The notes under the pieces: generated by a model | The model's input: the letters and a program-made list of their open reading frames with translations, nothing else | Told to the model about the DNA's origin: nothing | Database searches by the model: none | Program-made: the position numbers and the translations under genes | Assembly (NCBI GenBank): GCA_021776195.1 | Contig: JAJFGK010000026.1 | Coordinates: 1 to 64,000 of the forward strand | Direction: 5' to 3' | From: Kiloniellaceae bacterium | GTDB taxonomy: Bacteria; Pseudomonadota; Alphaproteobacteria; Kiloniellales; Kiloniellaceae | Length of the DNA: 64,000 nt | In this document: piece after piece, positions 33,059 through 42,043 of the stretch | Numbering within the stretch: position 1 is the first letter of the stretch | Layout of the letters: the number at the start of each line of letters is the position of its first letter

Positions 33059-33544
33059 ATGGTGACGAAAGACACGGACGGTTCCTTGGAGGGCGGATGC
33101 ACCTGCGGCGATATCCGCTATCGCGTGGCAAGCAGGCCGCTCTTCGTTCACTGCTGTCATTGCCGCTGGTGCCAGCGTGAATCGGGGTCCGCCTTTGCTC
33201 TCAACGCGATGATCGAATCCGATCGGATCGTCCTGCTGAGCGGGGCGCCCGAGGTGGTCAACACGCCGACGCGAAGCGGCAAGGGTCAGAAGTTCAGCCG
33301 CTGCCCGCGCTGTCGCATTGCGCTTTGGAGCAACTACGCAGGGGCCGGCGACGCGGTTCGATTCCTGCGGGTCGGCACGCTGGACGATCCTGACCAAATG
33401 CCGCCCGACATCCACATTTTTACGGCCTCGAAGCAGCCCTGGTTTGCGATCCCGCCGGGCGTCCCCGCGGTTGAAAAATTTTACCACCGCAAAGACCACT
33501 GGCCCGAGGAAAGCCTGGGCAGATTGAGTTCGCTTTCAGGCTGA
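33059..33544 (+). CDS. GFA-family (glutathione-dependent formaldehyde-activating enzyme-like) protein
   Basis: 161 residues with the zinc-binding cysteine pattern of the GFA/CENP-V fold: GGCTCGD near residue 15, HCCHCRWC around residue 32, and CPRC near residue 82, then the typical GTLDDPDQMPPDIHIF block. Family members bind zinc and sometimes glutathione; most have no proven reaction and S-hydroxymethylglutathione synthesis should not be assumed. GGGAGA precedes the ATG. A second GFA paralogue is at 51947. Confidence 0.85.
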   Translation: MVTKDTDGSLEGGCTCGDIRYRVASRPLFVHCCHCRWCQRESGSAFALNAMIESDRIVLLSGAPEVVNTPTRSGKGQKFSRCPRCRIALWSNYAGAGDAVRFLRVGTLDDPDQMPPDIHIFTASKQPWFAIPPGVPAVEKFYHRKDHWPEESLGRLSSLSG

Positions 33545-33556
33545 CGAGCGGACTCT

Positions 33557-36500
33557 TCAAGGACGGCGCCGGCCGCTGTCGCCGACCAGGACGAAAGGCG
33601 CCCAAAGCAAGGGGTGAGCGTAGTGCGGTCGCCGGCTGTCGGCGATCAGTCCCAGCATGGCCTGCTGCAACGCGCGGGCGCGGCCCGCGGCCGGGTTTTG
33701 GATCATCTCGGCCATGGTGGCGGTGGTGAGCGTGACGGTGGCGTCCGAGATGACCGGCCAGTGCGAGACCATCAGGCTGCGACTGCCGGCATAGAGGAAG
33801 GCCTTGGTCAGACCGGAAAAGCCCTCGGCCCCGGGGGTTCCGTCATCGGCCGCCGTGTTACAGGCCGACAAGATCACCAGATCCGCGTCGAAGCGCAGCT
33901 CGGCGATCTCGCTGGCGGTGAGGAGCCCATCGTCCCGGGCGTCCGGGGTCTGTGGCGGGGTCAGCACCAGGGCCGGCTCCTGGGTCCCCTCCAGGGCGCC
34001 CGCCACCAGACCGTGAGTGGCAAAGGCGAGCACCCGATGGTCGGCCAGGTCGGCCTGCTTGACCAGAGCCTCGCGTGCTTCCTGGGCGAGCATCAGGCTG
34101 TCCGGGCCGGCCTCCAGCCAGGTGGCCATGGACCGAAGTTCATCGGCGGTCTCGGGCAAGGGCGGTAGCAAGCGCAGGCCCCGGACATCGGCGATGCCGC
34201 CGCCATAGATGTCGCTGAGACCGATACCCCGGGTGGCGCCCTCGCCACCGCCGAGGATGGGATCGCCGATCCCCAAGAAAGGTTGGCCGGCGTTCGAGCG
34301 ACCGGCCACCTGGCGCAGGGCGGTGAGCGAGGAGGCCGACGGCAGGGTCGTGGTGGCATAGTGACGCACCAGCCAGTCGGCCTTGCCGTAGTCGCTGAGC
34401 TGGGTCGCCGAGACGCCCTCGATAGAACGCAGGAAGAGGCTGAAAGGCAGGCTCTGCAGGGCCCCGTCCGGGACGATCAGGAGCTCCTTGACGCCGTCGA
34501 GCCGCGGTTCCGCCCAGCCGATCAGGCGGCGGTAGAGGTCCGCGGAAAGGGCGAAATCGAAGGCCGGCAGATCGCGCCATCCACGCAGCTCCATGCCCTC
34601 GAGATCGACACCGGCGCGCAGCGAGGACACGGCTTCCTGCAGGCGTTGGCCGGTCAGAGTCTCGTCGAAGTGAAGCGCGTCGCCTTGTTGCGAAACCAGC
34701 CAGATATAGGTGCCCTGGTCGGTCACCAGATACAAGAACAGCGCTTCGTCGCGGGCCAGGTGGCGGCGCAGCTCGGCCATGGCGAGAGGCCGCGGTGCGG
34801 TCAACTCGGCATAGCTGGGAAAATCCGTGGCCAGCCGATCCTCCAGCGCTTCAAGTTCGCGTTCGAGCCGAATGCGCTCGGCCCGCAGTACTGCCTCCGC
34901 GGCCTGGTCGCGTTGGTTGGGGTCGCTTGCGAGCGCCGTGACAAGACGCTTGTTCAATGCATGGAGCAGATTGACCGTGTCCTGGTGCTGGCGGACCTGC
35001 ATGGCGAGGTCGCCGCTCCCGGCCGCGAAGCGCGCCGCCATGCGGGCCACAGCAAGTCCGACCGAGGTCGCATGGGCGGCCTGACCGATCCGGAAAGACT
35101 CCGCCAGACGGTCGGCTTCGGGTAGCGAGGCCGCGCGAACCAGCTCTAAATGCTGTTCGAACACGCGGCGCGGCCCGTGCCCGCTCCCAGGCTCTGTTTC
35201 GGCCCGCCCCGCTCGCTGTTGGTGAATCGCCGAGGCTTCGCGGATCGTGGCCAGCGCCAGGTCGGGCTGACCCGCCGCCGCCAGCAGGCCGGCCTTGCCT
35301 GACAAGGCGCCGGCAAGCCGCGGGTGGCGCCCGCCGAGGGTTTCGCGGTAGATGCCGATGGCGCTGTCAAAGAACTTGCCGGCGGTGGCACTGTTCCCCG
35401 CCGTTCGCTCCAGCTCGGCCTGTTCCAGAAGCGCCGCGGCAAAATCGGGATGCGCCTCGCCGAAGCGGGCGAGGCGGATATCGCGGGCCTCGCTCAGCAG
35501 CGGACGGGCGGCCTCCAGGCGGCCACTGGCGGTCAGTACCCGACCCAGATTGACGAGGCTTCCGGCGATGTCCGGGTGACCCGCGGGCAGCACCCGGCGT
35601 CTGATCTCCAGGGCCTCGCGTTGCAGACGCTCGGCTTCCTGGCCGCGGCCCAGGCGCTCGGTGATCCAGGCCAGATTGTTCAGAGTACCGGCATAGGCGG
35701 CATGGTCGCGCCCCTGGGCCGCCTCGATCACATTCAAGGCCCGCTGTTGCAGGGCCGCGGCCTCGTCTAACGCGCCCTGCTGGCTCATGTTGACCGCCAG
35801 GTTGTTCAAGGAAGCGGCCACGTTGGGATGGTTCAGTCCCAAGTGAGTTTCCCAGATTGTCAGGGCGCGGCGGTGGGCCATGATCGCATCGTCGTAAAGG
35901 CCGCGGTCGGTCAGGTTGTCGCCGCTGGCGAAGAGCGCTTGGCCGACCAGCGGATGGTTGGGGCCGAGCGATTCTTCGCGCAGGGCAACGACCTCGTTCA
36001 ACTCCGACTCGGCGCTGCGGTAGTCGCCGCGCAGGGCATGGAGCCGCGCAAGATTGAAAAGCGTGGTGGAGGGGGCGATATCTTCCGGCGGCAGGTGTTT
36101 GCGCTGCATCGCCAGGGCCCGCCTCAGGAGCTTTTCGGCCGCGTCGTAGTCGCCCTGCTCGGTTCGGATCTTGGCCATGAGGTTGAGCGCGTCGGCGCGC
36201 AGCGGATCGTCATCGCGCAGCATCCGGTCCTGGGCGTCCCTGGCCGCCTCGAGTTGGGTTTCCGCCTGATCCAGCAAGCCGCCATTGAACAGCAGGGCCG
36301 CGAAGTCCGTGCGCGCCTGGATGACCGCCAGGTGCCGCGCGCCAAAGGCCTTTTTCCCCTGGTCGATCGCCTGGGCGAAGAGGGCGGCCGCCTCGTCGGT
36401 CCGGCCGACTGCGGTGAGCAGCTTGGCCAGACTGCCGAGGGCGTAGATGGCGTCTTCGGACTTGGGCCGCCCTTCCTCTTCCCAGGTCGCGAGATAGCGG

Positions 36501-36667
36501 CGGAACCCGGCTTCCGCGGCCTCGTAGTCGGCGGTGCCGTAGGCCTCGTAAGCCGAGCGCAGGGCCGCGAGATCCGCCGCCCGGGCGCTATCGGCGTCGA
36601 CCGGCCCCAGGACCGCCAGTCCCAGGATGAGAAGCGCCACGCGCCAAAGTGCGCCGAAGCGCGGCAT
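33557..36667 (-). CDS. TPR-CHAT domain protein (putative caspase-like protease)
   Basis: 1036 residues: a signal-type hydrophobic N-terminus (LWRVALLILGLAVLG), about twelve tetratricopeptide repeats of Kinesin-light-chain type (residues about 40-560, many with AEALxxRALxI-like helices), a helical linker, and a C-terminal CHAT domain. Both members of the caspase-type dyad are present: His885 in FATHGLV and Cys936 in LSACNTAADD. CHAT proteases cleave partner proteins on signalling; the TPRs likely recruit them. ATG 36667 is chosen as the first Met of the signal sequence; the frame is open upstream but overlaps the neighbour gene out of frame. The small exported protein upstream is 27 bp away and co-directional. 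Confidence 0.87.
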   Translation of the reverse strand: MPRFGALWRVALLILGLAVLGPVDADSARAADLAALRSAYEAYGTADYEAAEAGFRRYLATWEEEGRPKSEDAIYALGSLAKLLTAVGRTDEAAALFAQAIDQGKKAFGARHLAVIQARTDFAALLFNGGLLDQAETQLEAARDAQDRMLRDDDPLRADALNLMAKIRTEQGDYDAAEKLLRRALAMQRKHLPPEDIAPSTTLFNLARLHALRGDYRSAESELNEVVALREESLGPNHPLVGQALFASGDNLTDRGLYDDAIMAHRRALTIWETHLGLNHPNVAASLNNLAVNMSQQGALDEAAALQQRALNVIEAAQGRDHAAYAGTLNNLAWITERLGRGQEAERLQREALEIRRRVLPAGHPDIAGSLVNLGRVLTASGRLEAARPLLSEARDIRLARFGEAHPDFAAALLEQAELERTAGNSATAGKFFDSAIGIYRETLGGRHPRLAGALSGKAGLLAAAGQPDLALATIREASAIHQQRAGRAETEPGSGHGPRRVFEQHLELVRAASLPEADRLAESFRIGQAAHATSVGLAVARMAARFAAGSGDLAMQVRQHQDTVNLLHALNKRLVTALASDPNQRDQAAEAVLRAERIRLERELEALEDRLATDFPSYAELTAPRPLAMAELRRHLARDEALFLYLVTDQGTYIWLVSQQGDALHFDETLTGQRLQEAVSSLRAGVDLEGMELRGWRDLPAFDFALSADLYRRLIGWAEPRLDGVKELLIVPDGALQSLPFSLFLRSIEGVSATQLSDYGKADWLVRHYATTTLPSASSLTALRQVAGRSNAGQPFLGIGDPILGGGEGATRGIGLSDIYGGGIADVRGLRLLPPLPETADELRSMATWLEAGPDSLMLAQEAREALVKQADLADHRVLAFATHGLVAGALEGTQEPALVLTPPQTPDARDDGLLTASEIAELRFDADLVILSACNTAADDGTPGAEGFSGLTKAFLYAGSRSLMVSHWPVISDATVTLTTATMAEMIQNPAAGRARALQQAMLGLIADSRRPHYAHPLLWAPFVLVGDSGRRRP

Positions 36668-36693
36668 CGCGAGGTCGGGCCCGCCCGGTGGTT

Positions 36694-37059
36694 TTAGAGC
36701 CACTTGCCGACGACGGAGATGGACGCCGTGGCGCTCAGGTTTGTAATCATCACCTCGCCGCCGAAGAACTTGACCAGTTTCAGGGTCTCTCCGGGCCTGA
36801 TGCAGAAGTTCTCGCTGCCGTCCGGGCTGATAATGGTGCCGCAGGCGTCCTCGTCGCCCTCGTTGCGCAGGACCAGTTCGGTATAGTCGTTGGGTGCGGT
36901 CTTGATCGTGACGGTCTGGCCCGGCTCGATCGTCACATCGATGGCGCTTTGAGCGGCGGAGCGCACCGCGCCACCAGCGCCACCCTCGGCCGCCAGGGGC
37001 CCCACGGCGCCGAGGATCAAGGCCGCGGCGAGGCCGACAGTTTGGAGCATCCGGATCAT
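36694..37059 (-). CDS. Small secreted protein upstream of the CHAT gene
   Basis: 121 residues. Signal peptide MIRMLQTVGLAAALILGAVG with a likely cleavage after PLAAEG, then a compact beta-rich domain with two cysteines (DACGTI and NFCIRP) that could form a disulfide in the periplasm. ATG 37059 follows GGAAGGAG at ideal spacing. It is the first gene of a two-gene unit with the TPR-CHAT protein, so it may be a regulator, ligand or substrate; no family is recognised. Confidence 0.65.
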   Translation of the reverse strand: MIRMLQTVGLAAALILGAVGPLAAEGGAGGAVRSAAQSAIDVTIEPGQTVTIKTAPNDYTELVLRNEGDEDACGTIISPDGSENFCIRPGETLKLVKFFGGEVMITNLSATASISVVGKWL

Positions 37060-37256
37060 GGCGATTCTCCTTCCATAGCCCATTTGGGACAGGTAGGGCA
37101 GAATCGCACCCCGCCTTATCCCCCAGCACAGCGGAACTACCTTACCGCGATTCTATGAAATTTTTGGAAAGTATCGGGCCGGGCAGGCCCTGATTTCCCC
37201 TGATTCATTGCCGTCTGGACTTTGCGGCGGGTTGGTGGCATCACCGCCGCTTGGCC

Positions 37257-37523
37257 ATGTCCGATTCACTCGAGATAACACGCAAACGGCTGCGTTTTCG
37301 CGCCTGGCACCGCGGCACCAAGGAGCTCGACCTCCTGGTCGGCCGCTTTGCCGATGCCCACATCACGGATTTTTCGGCCGCTGAGCTAGAGCAGTTCGAG
37401 GCCCTGCTGACCATTCCTGAGCCCGTGCTCTATGATTGGCTGCTGGGCCGGGGCCTGCCGCCGCCTGAAACCCAGAGCGACGTGTTGGATAAGCTGATCC
37501 TCGCCACCCGCGGGAGCGCTTGA
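37257..37523 (+). CDS. sdhE: FAD assembly factor SdhE
   Basis: Promotes covalent flavinylation of the succinate dehydrogenase flavoprotein subunit. The 88-aa protein has the hallmark RGxxE motif in WHRGTKELDLLVGRF, the acidic helix LEQFEALL, and PVLYDWLLGRG. ATG 37257 is preferred to a TTG two codons upstream. The stop overlaps the mfd start (TGATG), so the two are co-translated, as is common in alphaproteobacteria. Confidence 0.93.
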   Translation: MSDSLEITRKRLRFRAWHRGTKELDLLVGRFADAHITDFSAAELEQFEALLTIPEPVLYDWLLGRGLPPPETQSDVLDKLILATRGSA

Positions 37524-40500
37524 TGGCAGTTGGCGAAGCGGTCGAACAGGCGGCGCCGACCCAGCGCGAAGTCTATGCGAACACACCGGAGGGCCTGGAT
37601 GCGCTGGTCCTGGCCGAACGAGTCAGGGAGGCCGGGGTCCAGGGGCTGCCTTGGCTCCACATTGCCCGCGACGATGCGCGCATGGAGGCCCTGTGCGAGA
37701 CCCTGGCCTTCGTCGATCCCGACCTCGAGATACTGTCCTTTCCGGCCTGGGATTGCCTGCCCTACGACCGCATTAGCCCGCGACCGGATATTCTGGCCCA
37801 GCGGCTGTCGGCCCTGGTCCGCATCATGGGGTGGGGCGCGGCGGAGGGCGCAGGCTCGGCCCGGCCCCGCATCGTGGTGACCACGGTCAACGCGGCCGCC
37901 CAACGGGTGATTCCAAACGGGATGCTGCGCGGCCGCGCCCTGACGCTTTCGATCGGCGAGCAGTGCGATCCCGAGCGTATCATCCGATTTCTCGCGGCCA
38001 ACGGATACGGCCGCACGGCCACGGTCAGCGAGCCGGGCGAGTACGCCCTGCGCGGCGGTATCCTCGACCTCTATCCGCCGGTCGCCGACGATCCCCTGCG
38101 GCTCGACTTCTTTGGCGACGAGTTGGAGACGATCCGCCCCTTCGACGCGCTGAGCCAACGCAGTCGGGGTAAACTGGATCGACTCCTGCTGCTGCCGGTC
38201 AACGAGGTCATTCTGGAAGAGGGGACCATCGGCCGCTTCCGCAGCGGCTACCGGGAGCTCTTCGGCGTTTCCAAGGAAGACCCACTCTACGAAGCGATCA
38301 GCGCCGGGCGGCCGCACCCCGGCATGGAACACTGGCTGCCGCTGTTCTATGGCGAGTTGGAGAGCCTGTTCGACTACCTGCCGCAGGCGTCGGTCAGCCT
38401 CGACCACCAGGCCGAGGAGGTGCGCAACGCCAGACAGGCGACAATCGACGATTTCTACGAGGCGCGCCAGACCCTGGAGGGGGTCCCGTCGCGCGGCGCG
38501 GCGAGCGGCGAATGGGTCTACCGCGCGCTGCCGCCCGACCGCCTTTACCTGCCGCGCCACGAATGGACCGGCCGGCTGGAGGCCCGCGCCGGCGGTGCCT
38601 TTTCGCCCTTCGCGGTGCCCGAACGGGACCTGCCTTGCCGCGATGCCGGCGGCCGGCCCGCCGACAGCTACAGCGTTGCCCGACAGGATCCCGACGGACA
38701 CCTGTTCGAGCGCGTGGCGGCGGATCTGGCCAGCCACGCCAAAGCCGGCCGGCGGGTGGTGATCGCCGCCCAGACAATCGGCAGCCGCAGCCGTCTGGCC
38801 GGCCTGCTGGCCGATCACGGGGGTGTCGAGGTTGCCGAGGTCGGAACCTGGGCCGCGGTCAACGAAGGCCCCGCCGGCGCGGTCTATGGCGTGGTGCTGC
38901 CCCTGGAACGCGGCTTCATAGCCCCGGGTTTCGCGATTCTGAGCGAGCAGGACATCCTCGGGGAACGTTTCCGGCGCAAGGCGCGCCAGCGCAAGAAGCC
39001 GGAGAATTTTCTCCGCGAGGTCTCTGCCCTCGAACCGCGCGATCTGGTGGTGCACCGCGAGCATGGCATCGGCCGCTACGAAGGCCTGCTGACGATCGAG
39101 GTCCACGGCGCCGCCCATGACTGCCTGAACGTGGTCTATCACGGCGGCGACAAGCTCTTCGTGCCGGTCGAGAACATCGATGTCCTGTCGCGCTACGGCC
39201 AGGACGAGGGCGGCGCCGAGCTCGACCGTCTTGGCGGCGCCAGTTGGCAGCTCCGGCGGGCCAAGGTCAAAGACCGCCTGAAGATGATGGCCAAGGAGCT
39301 GATCAAGGTGGCGGCGGTGCGCGAGACCCAGCAGGTCGAGGAGCTGCGCCCGCAAGAAGGCCTCTATGACGAGTTCGCGGCGCGCTTTCCCTATCCCGAG
39401 ACCGAAGACCAGGCCCGGGCCATCACCGAGACCCTGCGCGACCTGTCGAGCGGCCGTCCGATGGACCGCCTGATCTGCGGCGACGTCGGCTTCGGCAAGA
39501 CCGAGGTGGCCCTGCGGGCCGCCTTCGTCGCCGCGCTGTCGGGTTTTCAAGTCGCCATCGTGGTGCCGACCACCCTCCTGGCGCGCCAGCACTACAGCAC
39601 CTTTCGCGAACGCTTTGTCGGCCTGCCTTTGCAGGTTGCCCAGCTCTCGCGGCTGGTTGGCGCGCGCGACCAGGCCAAGGTCAAGGAGGGGCTCGCCAAG
39701 GGGACCCTGGACATCGTCATCGGCACCCATGCGCTCCTGGCCGAGTCGATCCGTTTTCGCGATCTGGGGCTCTTGATCGTCGACGAGGAGCAGCACTTCG
39801 GGGTCAAGCAAAAGGAGCGCCTGAAGAAGCTGAAGGAAGCGGTGCACGTCCTCACCCTGACGGCGACGCCGATCCCGCGCACCCTGCAGCTGGCCATGTC
39901 GGGGGTGAAGGAGATGAGCCTGATCGCCTCGCCGCCGGTCGACCGCCTCGCGGTGCGCACCTTCGTGCTGCCCTACGATCCGGTGATCGTGCGCGAGGCG
40001 ATCATGCGCGAGCACCATCGCGGCGGCCAGATCTTCTATGTCTGTCCGCGTGTTCAGGACCTCGCCGAACTTCAGGAACGCCTGACCAGTCTGGTGCCCG
40101 AGATCAAGATCGCCGTGGCCCACGGCCAGCTCGCGCCGAGCGAGCTCGAGGCGGTCATGACCGACTTCTACGATCGCAAGTTCGAGCTCTTGCTCTCGAC
40201 CAATATCGTCGAGTCCGGCCTCGACATCCCGACCGCCAACACCATGATCCTGCACCGCGCCGATATGTTCGGTCTGTCCCAGCTCTATCAGCTGCGTGGC
40301 CGCATCGGTCGCTCGAAGCTGCGCGGCTACGCCTACTTCACGCTGCCCCAGGGCCGTTTGCTGACCGCGACGGCACAGAAGCGCCTGGAGGTCATGCAGA
40401 CTCTCGACAGCCTCGGCGCCGGCTTCCAATTGGCCAGCCACGACATGGACATCCGCGGCGCCGGCAACCTGCTGGGCGAGGAGCAGTCGGGCCATGTCCG

Positions 40501-41059
40501 CGAGGTCGGGATCGAACTTTATCAGCAGATGCTGGAAGAGGCGGTGGCTGCCGCCCGCGGGTCGGGCGCGGCCGACGCCCCAGGGGAAGGCGCGGACCAG
40601 GACTTCAGCCCGCAGATCCAGGTCGGCACCGCGGTTTTGATCCCCGAGACCTATGTCACCGATCTCTCCGTGCGCCTTGGCCTCTACCGCCGGGTCTCGA
40701 CCCTGGTCGACGGCGGCGAGATCGAGGGTTTCGCCGCGGAACTGATCGACCGCTTCGGTCCGCTCCCGGCGGAGGTCGAGAACCTGCTCCAGGTCATCAC
40801 CATCAAGCTTTTCTGCCGCCGCGCCGGCATTGCCCGGATCGACGCCGGCCCGAAGGGCGCGACAGTGGCCTTCCACAAGGACCGCTTTGCCAATCCCGCC
40901 GGCCTCATCGACTTCATCCAGCGCCAGGCCGGCAAGGTCCAACTGCGGCCCGACCACACGCTGCTCTACAAACGCGCCTGGAGCCAGCCGGAGGACCGCG
41001 TGAAGGGCGTGCTGTTGCTGGTCCGCGTCCTGGCGAAGCTGGCGGGGACGGGGGCCTAG
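37523..41059 (+). CDS. mfd: Transcription-repair coupling factor
   Basis: Displaces RNA polymerase stalled at lesions and recruits UvrA. The 1178-aa translocase shows the UvrB-homology module at residues 1-340 (ILSFPAWDCLPYDRISP), the RNA-polymerase-interacting domain about 500-560 (DLVVHREHGIGRYEGL), Walker A GDVGFGKTEV, DEEQ box DEEQHFGVKQ, TATPIPRT, QLRGRIGRS, and the translocation/UvrA-masking C-terminus (GAGNLLGEEQSGHV). Length is normal. Followed immediately by the block of palindromic repeats. Confidence 0.96.
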   Translation: MAVGEAVEQAAPTQREVYANTPEGLDALVLAERVREAGVQGLPWLHIARDDARMEALCETLAFVDPDLEILSFPAWDCLPYDRISPRPDILAQRLSALVRIMGWGAAEGAGSARPRIVVTTVNAAAQRVIPNGMLRGRALTLSIGEQCDPERIIRFLAANGYGRTATVSEPGEYALRGGILDLYPPVADDPLRLDFFGDELETIRPFDALSQRSRGKLDRLLLLPVNEVILEEGTIGRFRSGYRELFGVSKEDPLYEAISAGRPHPGMEHWLPLFYGELESLFDYLPQASVSLDHQAEEVRNARQATIDDFYEARQTLEGVPSRGAASGEWVYRALPPDRLYLPRHEWTGRLEARAGGAFSPFAVPERDLPCRDAGGRPADSYSVARQDPDGHLFERVAADLASHAKAGRRVVIAAQTIGSRSRLAGLLADHGGVEVAEVGTWAAVNEGPAGAVYGVVLPLERGFIAPGFAILSEQDILGERFRRKARQRKKPENFLREVSALEPRDLVVHREHGIGRYEGLLTIEVHGAAHDCLNVVYHGGDKLFVPVENIDVLSRYGQDEGGAELDRLGGASWQLRRAKVKDRLKMMAKELIKVAAVRETQQVEELRPQEGLYDEFAARFPYPETEDQARAITETLRDLSSGRPMDRLICGDVGFGKTEVALRAAFVAALSGFQVAIVVPTTLLARQHYSTFRERFVGLPLQVAQLSRLVGARDQAKVKEGLAKGTLDIVIGTHALLAESIRFRDLGLLIVDEEQHFGVKQKERLKKLKEAVHVLTLTATPIPRTLQLAMSGVKEMSLIASPPVDRLAVRTFVLPYDPVIVREAIMREHHRGGQIFYVCPRVQDLAELQERLTSLVPEIKIAVAHGQLAPSELEAVMTDFYDRKFELLLSTNIVESGLDIPTANTMILHRADMFGLSQLYQLRGRIGRSKLRGYAYFTLPQGRLLTATAQKRLEVMQTLDSLGAGFQLASHDMDIRGAGNLLGEEQSGHVREVGIELYQQMLEEAVAAARGSGAADAPGEGADQDFSPQIQVGTAVLIPETYVTDLSVRLGLYRRVSTLVDGGEIEGFAAELIDRFGPLPAEVENLLQVITIKLFCRRAGIARIDAGPKGATVAFHKDRFANPAGLIDFIQRQAGKVQLRPDHTLLYKRAWSQPEDRVKGVLLLVRVLAKLAGTGA

Positions 41060-41126
41060 GTGTGGCGCCTCAGTAGGTTGTTCTCGGGTGCTCCGAGCCG
41101 TGGACGGGAGGCGCGGTCTGCGGTCC

Positions 41127-41256
41127 GGGACTGGCTCCTCTTCCGGAGGAAAAGGTGCCTGTCCCGGGTCTGGCTCCGCCCTGGCCGCCGCCTCTCGCCC
41201 GCCAGCCAAAAAGGGGACAGGCACCCACTCGCCTGCGGCGACCGCGAGCCAGTCCC
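41127..41256. repeat. Palindromic unit, copy 1
   Basis: Outer arms GGGACTGGCTC (41127-41137) and GAGCCAGTCCC (41246-41256); nested inner arms GGTGCCTGTCCC (41154-41165) and GGGACAGGCACC (41214-41225). The whole unit can fold into a long nested hairpin. Confidence 0.85.
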
Positions 41257-41344
41257 CTTTTCGCACCACGCAACCCGTCATGGAGCCAATTGGCAGTTCA
41301 CGGTTGCGCCGAATCTGTGGGCCGACACACCGGGAGCGCGGTCC

Positions 41345-41488
41345 GGGACTGGCTCGATTTCCAAAGGAAAAGGTGCCTGTCCCGGGTCTGGCTCCGCCCT
41401 TGCCGCCGCCTCTTTGTGGCCGCATCGTGCCCGCCAGCCAAAAAGGGGACAGGCACCCACTCGCCTGCGGCGACTGCGAGCCAGTCCC
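41345..41488. repeat. Palindromic unit, copy 2
   Basis: Outer arms at 41345-41355 and 41478-41488 with the same nested GGTGCCTGTCCC / GGGACAGGCACC pair; the apical loop is 14 bp longer than in copies 1 and 3 owing to an inserted TTTGTGGCCGCATC-type segment near 41413-41428. Confidence 0.85.
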
Positions 41489-41576
41489 CTTTTTGCACCA
41501 CGCAACCCGTCATGGAGCCAATTGGCAGTTCACGGTTGCGCCGAATCTGTGGGCCGACACACCGGGAGCGCGGTCC

Positions 41577-41706
41577 GGGACTGGCTCGTTTTCCAAAGGA
41601 AAAGGTGCCTGTCCCGGGTCTGGCTCCGCCCTTGCCGCCGCCTCTCGCCCGCCAGCCAAAAAGGGGACAGGCACCCACTCGCCTGCGGCGACTGCGAGCC
41701 AGTCCC
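41577..41706. repeat. Palindromic unit, copy 3
   Basis: Outer arms 41577-41587 and 41696-41706; nearly identical to copy 1 in loop length and preceded by the same B-type spacer as copy 2. Confidence 0.85.
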
Positions 41707-41809
41707 CTTTTTGCACCACTGACGCTGTGGTCCTGCGGCAAGCTGAGGCGCCTCAATAGGTTGTTCTCGGTTGCTCCGAGCCGTGGGCGGGAGGCGCGGT
41801 CTGCGGTCC

Positions 41810-41955
41810 GGGACTGGCTCCTTTTCCGCAGGAAAAGGTGCCTGTCCCGGGTCTGGCTCCGCCCTTGCCACCGCCTCTTGGCCGCCGCCTCTCGCCCGCC
41901 AGCCAAAAAAAAGGGACAGGCACCCACTCGCCTGCGGCGACTGCGAGCCAGTCCC
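41810..41955. repeat. Palindromic unit, copy 4
   Basis: Outer arms 41810-41820 and 41945-41955; the loop carries a short duplication of the GCCGCCGCCTC word and a longer A-run before GGGACAGGCACC. Preceded by the A-type spacer seen before copy 1. Confidence 0.85.
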
Positions 41956-42043
41956 CTTTTCGCTCCCCTGATGCGGTGGTCCCGCGGCCGGAGCCGAAAC
42001 TGGCGCTCGTGGCCGGGGCGGCCTGCGAGCCGTGCGCTGGCGG

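Larger units (their letters stand above)
41064..41960. repeat. Block of four long palindromic elements with two spacer types
   Basis: Between mfd and the MscS gene four related hairpin units (41127-41256, 41345-41488, 41577-41706, 41810-41955) are separated by duplicated spacers. An A-type spacer precedes copies 1 and 4 (about 41064-41126 and 41749-41809); a B-type spacer lies before copies 2 and 3 (41262-41344 and 41495-41576), identical over most of its length. The order is A-1-B-2-B-3-x-A-4. Open frames through the block are by-products of repeat structure. The pattern resembles REP-like/BIME-type non-autonomous palindromes, amplified by unequal exchange. Confidence 0.85.

Noticed and set aside
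36668..37129. Upstream extension of the CHAT gene frame
   Set aside because: Overlaps the small secreted protein out of frame; the signal peptide at 36667 marks the true start.
37430..41425. Very long minus-strand open frame (about 1300 codons) opposite mfd
   Set aside because: Low-complexity antisense reading of the GC-rich mfd gene; no motifs, and it runs into the palindromic repeats.
41064..41960. CRISPR array
   Set aside because: Repeats are 130-146 bp nested palindromes with duplicated spacers rather than short repeats with unique spacers; no cas genes.
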